Shown in pieces: positions 25,501-35,569 of a stretch of DNA of 64,000 nucleotides. Each line of letters opens with the position of its first letter. The first letter of the stretch is position 1. The notes beneath the pieces are model-generated. The model ran no database searches. It was not told the DNA's origin and saw only the letters and a list, made by a program, of their open reading frames with translations. This DNA comes from Emergomyces orientalis (taxonomy: Eukaryota > Ascomycota > Eurotiomycetes > Onygenales > Ajellomycetaceae), in contig MOWL01000088.1 in the NCBI GenBank assembly GCA_002110485.1, positions 558,001-622,000 on the forward strand. The letters are read 5' to 3'. The translations under genes and the position numbers were made by a program.

Positions 25501-25878
25501 ACTTCTGCGGTACCGTGCAAATTTCTCGTTTCAAAAATACCGTAAAAGATTTATACACCAATGGCTGCCATCACGACCATTTGCATAGTCTCCCCGCTGC
25601 CCAATGACCGCTGCCGGAGTCACTTGCCTAATTATCCTAATGGTATCATTTTCAATTCTATTCTGGATCAATGTAGGAGGTACTTAAAAGCCCGACATCA
25701 CCCCGCTCAGTTGTTAGACATCTACTCCTAATATCATTTCCCCTTCAGCGGTTCTACAAGTTCATCCCTTCAACTTGCTGAGTCCTTTTTGGCTCTTCTG
25801 TCTCTTTAAGTTTGAAAAACGGCCACCAGCCCATCTAGTTCCAATTATAATTTTACCCATTTCAACATTGATTTCCTC
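19564..25878. other. 6.3-kb gene-poor block
   Basis: Only scattered frames under about 95 codons, with overlapping antisense frames, no splice continuity and no recognised domain. It holds a nested palindrome at 23963-23993, one CACGTG at 21295-21300 and short homopolymer runs. No transposon ORF or tRNA was recognised. From about 25500 it should contain the promoter of the small gene at 25879. Confidence 0.55.
23963..23993. repeat. Nested palindrome
   Basis: Outer 10-base arms tgtatgtaca / tgtacataca enclose a perfect inner palindrome gtacatgtac, about 31 bases in all. It can form a hairpin or cruciform, or be a dimeric protein-binding site. It sits in a gene-free stretch. Confidence 0.7.
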
Positions 25879-26473
25879 ATGAAGATGGGCCAGCCTGAGA
25901 AACTCGAATTGACGGAGGAAAGGTTGGCAATGCATAATAAAGTCTATAAGCCTGTATGATCCCACATACCGACGCTCCATATTTCACTGCTTACCTCCTT
26001 TTCTAGAGCCCTGCAACCCACTCTAGACATGCGAGACAACTAATGGAAATCGAAAAAATACGCGCGAGCTACAGAAATTCGGATTGTGATTTTCCCAAGA
26101 ACGAACAACAAACAACGGACTCTTCAACAGGTCCTTTTAGAAAAGAGAACAAGAGTCTCAATAAGAGCACCCTCGAACATCCCTTAGAACGGTTTTTGAC
26201 CCCTGGTGATCTCAGTGAGCCGAGCTATTTTGCGAGACGAGCGTTGATGGAGAATGCATTTGTATATGGGTCCCGCGACTCTGTTGATGCCAGGAAGGAA
26301 CAGGGGCGCCTCAACGTTGAGTCGACCAAGTTGAACGCCAGAGCAGCACGAACAGGGAAAAATATTTGCGGTAATCGTAAAAGGTAAACTAAATTCTCTC
26401 CCGAAGGCTTCTCAGCTTTATGCTAATGACACGCTTTAACAGCCAGGACAAGGAGGCCATTCCGCACAAATAA
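25879..26473 (+). CDS. Small charged orphan protein (160 residues)
   Basis: Three exons, 25879-25953, 26007-26383 and 26443-26473, give 160 residues. Support is structural. Intron 1 (gtatga to ttctag) and intron 2 (gtaaac, branch gctaatgac, acceptor taacag) both preserve frame, and removing intron 2 replaces an early stop by SQDKEAIPHK. The product begins MKMGQPEKLELTEERLAMHN and runs through THSRHARQLMEIEKIRASYR, a continuous charged helix-like segment. It then has a Ser/Thr/Lys linker, LEHPLERFLTPGDLSEPSYFARRALMENAFVYGSR in two adjoining pieces, and a basic end. There is no signal peptide or TM. I recognise no domain. The second Met (25885) could be the start. It lies alone between 6.3-kb and 4.6-kb gene-free blocks. 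Confidence 0.6.
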
Positions 26474-29400
26474 CGGTTGCAATAAGGGACAGCTGATTTC
26501 TACACCTTGGGTATTCTGGAAACAGTCCATGCATCTTGACATTTTTCTCCGGGTTTTGTTTTTATGCCTGCTTTCTTTCCTCCCGCTTCCTTTTTTTCTT
26601 TACCTAGTACTTTCCAATTTTATTGCGCCCCTTGCCCTACAATCCGTTGAGAGCTTGGCTCCAGGCAACAAGTCATTTTTCCATTTCAAATATAAAAAAA
26701 AGGAAAAAGTCGGGGTTTGAAGAATGGAAGAGAGAGCCAAAAGAAGAACATTGCTTTCCCCCCGGTCTCATGCTCTGAACAAATTTGCGCTGTGCCACAC
26801 ACCTCCCTCAACACCTCGAAAACTGCGCCACATCTTGATCCTCCACAGCATGAAAATGTACCCACCACGCCACTAAAAAATTTCCTAAGTCCATTCTTTT
26901 CTTGATTTAGTTAAAAGTAATGGCAAACATTTGTTTGCTTTTCAGATGTGACATTTCTATCTTTATTTCATAAAATATAACGCATAGCTCTACTGCCTAC
27001 CTAGCCTATGCTATCACTACAATTAACAATCCAAAATTTTAACGTTCTGTCTCTCTTGCAAAACTGGTTTTCAGATTTAAATGGTAAGCCGAAGAACTTC
27101 ATTCACACGAGGAGAAAAATATTTAAGAAAAACGATACCCCCTCTGCCAGTTTACGTTCACTTTTGTCATGCAGCAGGAACCTCCTGAGAATGAAAATCT
27201 TTAGTTGGCACACAAACTTACCACATACTCAAAAAATTTCTGACATCGCCCAATGACAAATAAACCATCTTTACTTCGCAGGCAGCGGGGACAAATTTTG
27301 GGAAACCAGCCTAAGCCTGGTGTAGCGCGGGTGGGCCGAGGGGTGCGGGAGGACGGCCCACGCGACGGCCTTGCCAGTTACGCCACGATCCAGACCGCAT
27401 CGTTCACCAAATGATCCATGGCTCCGGCTCCAAGAACATCAGTGGCTGCAAGCCACACTACATCGTTTACCACAACAAATTTGCGGGGAAAGGAAGGCAC
27501 CCTGAAGTGTAACAGCGAATACCCAAGCTGTTTATTGCCTGTTGCCAGAAATTTTTGGACTCTACTCGTTGAAGTTGATGTCCCTTGATCAAAAACCATG
27601 TTTTTCTTCTATCCGGGTGAATCACATGATATCGTTTTCAATTTCTTCTGTTGTAACACCTTTCCGTTTTGCAGTTTTCAATTTTTTTCTTTCTCTTTGG
27701 CACCACTTACTTCTACCCCTACCCAGCTAATTTACATGCTCAAAACATCTAACGATGTCAAAGATGTGTGTGGTTGTGCACAAATCAGATCATGAGCCTT
27801 GGGCAGATAAAACCAGACATTTACTGAATTGCATTACTATGCCGGCATAGCTGAGATTTACATGCCGACGAACTAGAAAAGATGTGCAAGATTTCTGGGT
27901 TTCCAGTTGCTATTTAACTCGGGATGGCGCCTCACCTACTAAGTCCCAAAGGGGCTTGTATTCAAGCATTCCTAGAGTCTGGACTGATCTAGCTGATTTT
28001 ATCCATGTTTTCCCAAGGCACAGGCACTGTGGAGAAACGGAGGACAAGGCAAATCAGGCCAAAGAAGTTCTATTTTATTTTATTCAGCTTAATAAACCTC
28101 TGCTTAAATTAACTAGATGAGCTGTTGGGAATTATTCATCACGGATGATGCAAGCGCTTTGCATGTATGTCATGACCAACCACCCAGCAACTGGACCTGT
28201 GAAAATCATGCCCGAACCGTGGTTTCCTGAGATTCTCATACTATGCAGAGCGTAAAAATCAAATCTTCCAGCCCCCAGTGCCATGCGAAGTATTACCCCT
28301 ACAGTATTATTCTCAAAATGTTGGGCGTACGGAACTATCCGTTGCCTGGCGGCCGCCCCCGGCCAGCACGTGACAAAGCATATTTCATTGATAGCTAGCT
28401 TCCGCTCCCAATAGAGAAGTTCAACCATCCCACACAAAAAACGCCTGGTTGAAATTAGTTAGGGCTGTCAAGGTCACATGGCGGCAGTCGAAGCTGAACT
28501 ACCTAGTTACCTATTGACCAACAATAATAGAAAAGAAGTCCGCCAGCAAGAAAAAGAGGTAAAACCCTAATACCAAAAACAAGCTTTTTGTACTTTTGAC
28601 GTTTCACCAAGCAAAACCCGAGGGCGTGTGTGATACCTTTCCCAAAACAATCACACACCCTCGCATCGTAGAGATGGACTCCGTTTTTATTCTGGCTTCG
28701 TATCGTTAAATTGCCTGCCCTACCTTCGTCAGAATGGTGACAGCTTGCGACTAATTACCTACCACGGAGGTGTTGCGAATTGTCGTGTTCTTCCCCTTGC
28801 AGTATAGTACTAGTAACCAACGGGAATCTCAAATGTCCAGGAGATTCCTCACATTTCCAATCGTGGAGGAGTCGACGGAGGGCAGTGAATGATATTTGAG
28901 CAAAGGTTCAAAAATCACAGCTTTGGCTGGCTTCGGCAGGTTTATTGTTGTGGAGAAAAGGACGAATTTAAGTTTAACGCGCCCTCATGTTTTTCTTGCG
29001 GCCTTCCATTTCACGGTCAATAAGGTTCGCAAAATATCCTGCGCTTGAGCTTCCTTTATGTGAGCACTGCCGCACGGTACTCTTTGACCATTTGCAGATT
29101 CTACCATCGCGGAGCCACCAAGCCATGCTCTCATCAGGTCCTATACACGCATGCCAGTCAAATTCTATAATTGATGAGCTTCCTGCTTGAAAGTTTTCTG
29201 TTGCCTGAACTTGTCAATTTTGCCAACCCGAATTTGAAATGTACAGAAGATCTCGATGCCGTGATTTTGGCCCCAAGAGTCGATAAACTCCTAGAACACA
29301 ATGCTGACGGGCTCCCAGGGGGTAAAAAGTAAATCGACATGGCCCACCGTTGGCTATTAAGCGGGAAGTGGACCAGCTGGGGAAACATCGCCAATCCCTG

Positions 29401-31050
29401 AATAAGTTATGTAAGCACCAAGCGCATAACTAGTTAGTTAACTAACTAACTAACAAGCTAAAGTGGTCTCATGATTTTGCGGAGAGCGACGGGTCAGGGC
29501 GAAAAGTTTGGCCCAAAATAAGCACCTAGATCGAGCCTAGGCACTTGGTTAGAATTGGAGAGGTTAGATAACTCTGTCATTCCGACGTCAGCTAGCTTTT
29601 ACAACAAAGGCAAGTTAGGGAACAAGCCGGCTGGGGGATATGAGACGGTACATATATCCGCACCTTACCAAGCGATGGGGGCTGTGTGCTGAGAAGAAGC
29701 CCTAATTCAGGAATCCCAAAAAGGCAACGGAAATCATGTGGCCGCTAGGTTGGGATTAGCCTTGGGCATCTGTACATGAGGCTGAGCCAACCACCACCAG
29801 TTGCCTGCATTCATTACCGTTTGTCTGGCATTTTCTCAGCTGATATGGAATGATACATATCCAATTGCGACTACCGAGGCAATACATTTTATTCGCACCG
29901 GCTCTCTGGTGGTCTCACCCTCCCGAGTCGTGACAGTTGATGCCTTCTTCGGTTCACAGCCAGCCTTCGCAAAGCTTCATTGGTATCCCATTTTGTCCCC
30001 GAATATCAGACTTCTCGTTTTATCTTGCTCCCACCCCACATGTGGGGATGAGAAGCTGATCAACTAACTCTCTCCCATTAAATTTGCTTGTAGGTGAAGC
30101 GCGAGGAGTATGTGACCGTGGAAACATACAAAGGCATCCGTCAATTCGAACAGCAATGTCGACTAATATACTTTTCCATTCCGCACTCTTCCAACTCAAC
30201 CCTCCGTAGTACACAAGGGAAACGGTGCCTTGCGCTAAGGCTCCTTTTACCCGACTGGCTATGCTCAAGTCGACGCCCTTTTTGTCGTTGAACGAGTAGA
30301 GTTGGGCCAAAATTTGGCGGAGCCCAACCCTACCCAACCAATTATGTGGCCCCTTTAGCCAAGTATCTTCCTTGCTGCCAAGTCAATTCCGCACATCTGC
30401 GCACCCACCAGGGATTTCCGCATTGTCATATATACCGATCGCAAGGCACCCCATCGCTGCGCGGCTCACGAGAATAAAATCGCCCCAATAATAAATAAAT
30501 CACCCCAGGCCAATGCCAAACCACTACTCGGTGTTTCTTGACAACTCTCCCCTTGCTATCTAAATTCTCCATTCCAGCAAGAGCAGAACCCCTGCCAGCC
30601 TCTTAATCAAGTATCATCTTTGTCAACGCAATTTTCATTCATCCACCTAGCCAGCTACACCTCCTGAGCACCAGAACAATATTCTTCCAAGCTTTGAAAA
30701 CTTCGACGACAATATCTTCACGACGGTACTATCCTAAGGTTCAAGTACTAACGTACAGCCGTACAGCTGTATGTGACCATTCGGAAAAAGCTCTTCTTGG
30801 ATTTGGACGGCATACTTCTTTAACAGACATCGCGCCATTTGGAGCCGGAATACCTCCCCTCCATTGGGTTAATTTTAACATGACTTGAGCAAATGGAATG
30901 CCAATGAGCCAAAAAGGTCACGGCCAAACTACAGCTGGCCATTCTATTTCACATTTGGTTTCTTTCTTGTCTCTCTCTCCGATCAATTTGGACCACTGAT
31001 GGGAAAGGGGGAATTCAATTTCCCCGATTCAATACCGGACAAAGTACATC
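26474..31050. other. 4.6-kb gene-poor block
   Basis: No supported gene. Frames are short and overlap antisense frames. Features noted: a T-rich stretch at 26530-26620, a CACGTG at 28367-28372, and a TTAGTTAACTAA-centred tandem repeat at 29431-29454. The last kilobase should contain the promoter and 5' UTR of the zinc-cluster-like gene; a 27-codon open stretch starting at ATG 31000 in another frame precedes its start. Confidence 0.5.
29431..29454. repeat. Short TAGT/TAAC tandem repeat with palindromic centre
   Basis: Repeated tagt units switch to repeated taac units around a perfect 12-base palindrome ttagttaactaa. It is non-coding and of no assigned function. Confidence 0.7.
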
Positions 31051-32799
31051 ATGACCCCATCAATCCCCAATTCCGTGAATAGACACACCCAGGAGGCAAT
31101 AAAAGCACACAATCCCGGAAATGAATCGGTTCGGGACCTGCAGCAACCAGGTGACTTGCAATTGCCATATAATGGACATCACACCCCCAGTTTTATATCC
31201 CTGCAGTCCGAGGAATTAAAAATGCCTTTGGATGCCAATGGATCCGGGTTTAGGCAAGAATCCATGACAAACATTGATGGCTCCTTCGCTTGGCCGACAA
31301 CCATGCCACCCGTTGATCATGAACTTCAAACTTCACCTCCATACCGTTTCCAAAACGGACGTTTGCAGCCTTTCCATTGTGATACACAGCCCAAGGAGCA
31401 ATTAAACTGGAACGCAGAACATCTGCAAAATCTAAGCCAAGGTGTGAATACCTTACACTCTCCTTTGGGGAGGTTTTCTCAAACTTCTCAGAGCAGTTGG
31501 ACGGAGGCTTCCTGCGCAGTCTCATATTCTAGTACTGCAGGGGTCAATTACTCAGAAGACGCAAATGCCAGTTTTTCTCAAATGCCATCGGTTCCAAATT
31601 CTTGCGCTAGGTCGATTGATACAGACAATCATTCCACATCTGTTGGAGAAACCACTAGAATGGCCCTTTCGCATGCCGCTGCAACAGAAGGCGACAATTA
31701 TACTCCTCGCCAGCTTGGAATCGGATGCTCCTCCGTGAGCTTGAAACCCAGAGAAACCCGCGGGAGAACATCATCAGGAAGAAAAGCATTCAGGCACAGT
31801 TTGCCCTCGGGTTCTTCTCGTTCAGCATCATCCAAAAAGGAATACCAATTCCAGGAAGCCAAGCGGCCATTTGTAGAACATACGTTCCATGCATCCTCTG
31901 GAGAACCTGCTGCCGCGGGGTCCAACAAACGACGGAGAACTAAAGATGAGAAGCAGGAAACGGCCTTAATCCGGGAACTTGGTGGTGCATGTGAACCGTG
32001 TCGTAAAAAACACCGCCGAGTATGTTCTCAACCATTCGCTCTGAGGGTTGACATCTTGGTTAACTGTGTTCGTAATATTTAGTGCACTCTTAAACATCAT
32101 CAAAGGAAGGATTCGCGGTCAACCCAGAGCGCAAGAAGTAAGTATTTATTCCGATATCTAGCACCATTGTGCATACAGATTGCCCCAAATGCACACAGAC
32201 AAAATAATACTAGGCTAACGGATGAATAGACGGTTATTTAAACAACCGTCGCGCCACGGTGTGCCCACAAGCTAGTGCATACTCGCCGAATTTCCAACAC
32301 GATTATCGGGTGGCTTCCACCCTATCGACTAGCAACAGCTCGGTCACCACGTCCTCTCCAGCAACACAACACGAAACGGAAGATGTGGCGACACCATCCA
32401 ATTTCAAAGCACGCGGTGAGAATTCCGACCACACCACGTGGGACACCGGGAAAGTTGATCGCCAATTCCAGTAGGTCACAATTAAACAGTGCATAGTATA
32501 CCAAGTATGGATTATGTGGCTAATGGATTTTCTTCTTCTGTCTCAATAGGGATACAAGAAACATAATACCGGGAAGGACCGTCACCATAGTCCGGGATCA
32601 TGGCAGCTTGGGTCTTCCTGGAAACAATTTCTATGGTATCCAGGATGGATATTTTCATTTGGATGAAACCAATATTGATAATTACCAGCTAGCAGCCAAC
32701 CAAAGCCCAGATATCTTCAACGACATTGAAGAAAGCCTTAAACGCTACCTATCAGTCTTTGGAGACGTTTTCGAAGGCTCATTAAACTCCTCCGGATAG
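31051..32799 (+). CDS. Putative nuclear protein with a partial zinc-cluster (CEPCRKKHRRC)
   Basis: Exons 31051-32019, 32083-32137, 32230-32470 and 32550-32799 close in frame to 504 residues. The N-terminal 270 residues are Ser/Gln/Pro/His-rich and disordered-looking. Then come a basic region (SNKRRRTKDEK) and ALIRELGGACEPCRKKHRR joined across intron 1 to CTLKHHQRK, giving C-x2-C-x6-C. That is the first half of a fungal Zn(II)2Cys6 cluster, but the second Cys triad is absent; only one later Cys is near. The C-terminus is acidic (NQSPDIFNDIEESLKRYLSV) and could be an activation or protein-interaction segment. Nuclear DNA- or protein-binding is inferred from motif style. The start at 31051 is the first ATG in frame but is not certain. 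The intron-2 acceptor was chosen at 32229 because the nearer one leads to an early stop. Confidence 0.75.
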
Positions 32800-33259
32800 T
32801 CAGTCACTAACGAATTCCACAAGCATGGTGAATACTGGGATCTAAACCATGCCGGATTGCAACCCACCAAACTCTCATATATAATCATTTCTTTTCGTTT
32901 TGGCCGGAAACCTGTATAATCTGGGCTGGTAATGTTTGGGTATTCAGGCGTATATTCGGGAAGGATTTCAATGGTACGCTGCGTAGTGCAGGCGTAGGCA
33001 TATGTTACAGGCGTTTTTGTTTCTTGTTCATCATTTCGAAGCACTAATTATCTGCAGTGGAGTCCGGCGGCAATTTTTCTTCCCCAGATAACCAGGGGCA
33101 AACTGGCGATGGCATTAGGTCGGACGGTTTTGTATGGGAATCTATGGTATCTATCTTTTTTATGTTTTAGTATCGAATTTCCGAGGACGCTGTTGGACGG
33201 GCTCCAACTTCCTACCTACCATATATGTTATATTTAAATCAAATCATATCTCAATATCG
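32800..33259. other. Intergenic between convergent genes
   Basis: About 460 bases of 3' flanking sequence for the zinc-cluster-like gene (+) and MIM2 (-). No gene or repeat seen. Confidence 0.6.
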
Positions 33260-33805
33260 TCACAGCGAGGCCGCAGCTTCGATGACCCCAGCGCCGCGGG
33301 CAACAGCCTTATTCTGCACTACAATTTCCACTGGGTATTTCCACTCCATCATTTTTGCCCATCCTGTAAAAGAACAAAAGTTAGTGAGCACCCAGAAAAA
33401 GGAGAAGACAGAGAGCATAAAATTTGTCCATTCGCAGTTTGCATAGCGTGAAGAAGGTTAATGATACAGGCGACGCAATATACATATGCTCTGGGGTCTG
33501 AACCTACCCCAATAAGCACACTTTCTTCCAAGAAATTTGCCGGCAAACGGTATAAGCACCATAGTCAGAAGTAACTCCAGCTGCTGTATACTTTCTTTCC
33601 ACTCTCTCTCTGCATCTGATTCTTCGTCCCTATCGCTGAAATCCCCGTCAAGGGAGGAATCGGATGCGGAGACAGACGGCAAGGAGGCGACCTCATCTTC
33701 ATCTGATAATGAATTTAGCCGCGATGCTAACAAGTAAGCTGAGGCTGAAGGGGAGGAAGGAGAAAAAGAAGCAAAATTGGAAAATGATGGCGGTGAGGAT
33801 GACAT
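33260..33805 (-). CDS. MIM2: MIM2, mitochondrial outer-membrane protein import subunit
   Basis: Two exons on the minus strand, 33508-33805 and 33260-33363, give 133 residues. The N-terminal half is Ser-rich then acidic (LSDEDE, GDFSDRDEESDAE) and should face the cytosol. One membrane segment (about residues 76-97, LELLLTMVLIPFAGKFLG) runs into RKCAYWGW, KMMEWKYPVEIVV and a small Ala/Gly tail ending VIEAAASL. This order (single TM, then YWGW and EWKYPVE) is what I know from fungal Mim2. Mim2 with Mim1 forms the MIM complex that inserts alpha-helical proteins such as Tom20 and Tom70 into the mitochondrial outer membrane. The intron splits the YWG codon and must be removed to reach WAKMMEWKYP; without it the frame ends in unrelated residues. 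The chosen ATG at 33805 is the first in frame; a longer frame starts only with TTG. Confidence 0.9.
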
Positions 33806-34305
33806 GGTGGAGGTATTGGCGGAATGGCGGGGGAAAGAAGGTGGGTGGGTGTAAGGTCGACGCAAGCGGTTGGTAAAAAAGGAGGCAGTGTGGGAAGAAG
33901 GGCAACGGTATTGGCCCGCAGTTAAATCGACAGGAGCATCAGCCCACTTGGAAGTATCCTCAAGGCAAGCTTTGCAAGCAAATTTCGCCGGTACTGGCTG
34001 CTGTTGACCCTCAATTTTCTCAATATCTTAATCACCATGGATATAAACGTCTCCGTCGCATGCACACCGTCGGCTGGGAAGTTGACATTGTGCCAAGTCT
34101 AATTATCACGTGTTCATGAGAGGTCACGTGTTATAGAATATTTGGTATGAATCAGTCGCCTCTTGCCCGCGATGGCAGACTCTCAACAGCATCCAGGACA
34201 CTCTTGATATACCAGCTGTCTTGATACCACTTCTGCTCTCTCTGTGATATATAAGTATTTTGTCTACGCTCCAGTACTTGTTGCAGGCTTTATAGGACGA
34301 TCATC
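33806..34305. promoter_or_regulatory. Bidirectional promoter MIM2 / eIF2-beta
   Basis: Exactly 500 bases separate the two divergent ATGs. The region contains two TCACGTG sites (34106-34112 and 34124-34130) and a TATA-like gatatataag near 34246. Sharing one short promoter suggests coordinated housekeeping expression. Confidence 0.6.
34106..34130. promoter_or_regulatory. Twin TCACGTG E-boxes
   Basis: Two identical heptamers TCACGTG lie 18 bases apart start to start in the shared MIM2/eIF2-beta promoter. CACGTG is bound by bHLH factors such as Cbf1 and other fungal E-box proteins. The paired, same-orientation arrangement in a short bidirectional promoter makes function more likely than for the isolated CACGTG sites elsewhere in the window. 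Confidence 0.5.
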
Positions 34306-35569
34306 ATGGCTGACACGGTACGTCACATCCTACTATTTTTGCCGATTACGCCTCCCACATTAAATTCCCTACAACATTTATTACGGCCACCCGCATCTCT
34401 CTCCAGCCCAGCAGAAGATAACCTTCAACTCTCCCACCAAAGCTAGTTTTTTGTCGCAATATAAAAGCGAGTGCTAATTGTGTTTGCTGTGAAGGACGCT
34501 CCCGTTGTGGAAAAGAAGCACAGAAAATCTGTTGCGTTCAGCGAAGGAACGACAATCATGGATGCGAACGGGGCAATCTCTGAGGCCAGTCATTCCGATG
34601 AGAAGACTACTGCTGAGAGGCATACTGCCAGTAAGTCGTGATGCCCTTAATGTGTTCTCTTTTTTCCTCGACCTTGGTCGTCCAAATTTGCTAATACTCC
34701 AACGCGCGCAATTAGCCTCCCCGGACAAAGAAGTGGACGAAGTAACCGAACTTTTCAAGGGCCTTTCAAAAAAGAAGAAGACAAAGAAGACGAAGGATGC
34801 AGACGCAGAGCCCAATGCGGATGGCGAGTTCGACCCCTCGATGATGAAGAAGAAAAAGAAGAGTAGCAAAAAGGCCGCAGATGGTGACTTCGAAGCCAAA
34901 CTTGCGGAGGCGGGGCTCGCTGGTGAGGAAACCACGCCAGAAGAGAAACCTTCGACCGAAGAAATCGTCAGCGACATTGAAAACGGCAGAGGTATCTGGG
35001 CCCACGATGCCATACAGCCCATTCCATATAACCTACTCGTCACTCGATTCTTCACCTTAATCCACAGCCACCATCCCGATATCCTCTCCAGCGGTTCCAA
35101 GTCGTACAAAATCCCCCCACCCCAGTGCCTACGTGAAGGTAACCGGAGAACTATCTTTGCCAATATCACCGATATCTGCAAGCGGATGAAGCGATCTGAG
35201 GATCACGTCATGCAGTTCCTGTTCGCTGAGCTGGTCACGAGTGGCAGTGTTGACGGAAGCAGGAGATTGGTTATCAAGGGTCGTTTCCAACAGAAACAAA
35301 TTGAAAACGTGCTGCGAAGATATATTGGTAAGTGGATGCCATTGCTACCCTTTGAATATGATTGGTTTTATTTTTATTTTACTAACGCGATTCCCTTAGT
35401 CGAATACGTCACTTGCAAAACGTGTCGTAGCCCGGACACGGAACTCAACAAAGGAGAAAACCGTCTTTATTTCGTTACGTGCAATTCCTGCGGTAGTAGA
35501 CGTTCAGTCACTGCGATCAAAACAGGTTTCCGTGGCCAAGTCGGGAGACGGAAGAAGCAACAGGGCTAA
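34306..35569 (+). CDS. SUI3: Translation initiation factor eIF2 subunit beta
   Basis: Exons 34306-34317, 34495-34630, 34716-35327 and 35400-35569 give 309 residues. The first exon encodes only MADT. Seen in order: KKHRKSVAFSEGT, Lys-rich blocks KKKKTKKTKDADAEP and MMKKKKKSSKK (the K-boxes that contact eIF5 and eIF2B), the eIF2-gamma-binding region around GIWAHDAIQPIPYNLLVTRF, the alpha/beta domain (PPPQCLREGNRRTIFANI, FLFAELVTSGSVDGSRRL), and a C-terminal zinc ribbon with CKTC (259-262) and CNSC (281-284). It is part of the eIF2 ternary complex that brings initiator Met-tRNA to the 40S subunit in the cytosol. The last intron (35328-35399) is 72 nt with no in-frame stop, so its retention would insert 24 residues before the zinc ribbon. 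Divergent from MIM2. Confidence 0.97.

Noticed and set aside
33806..33865. 20-residue N-terminal extension of MIM2
   Set aside because: It begins with TTG, not ATG; the first ATG at 33805 gives a normal Mim2 start.
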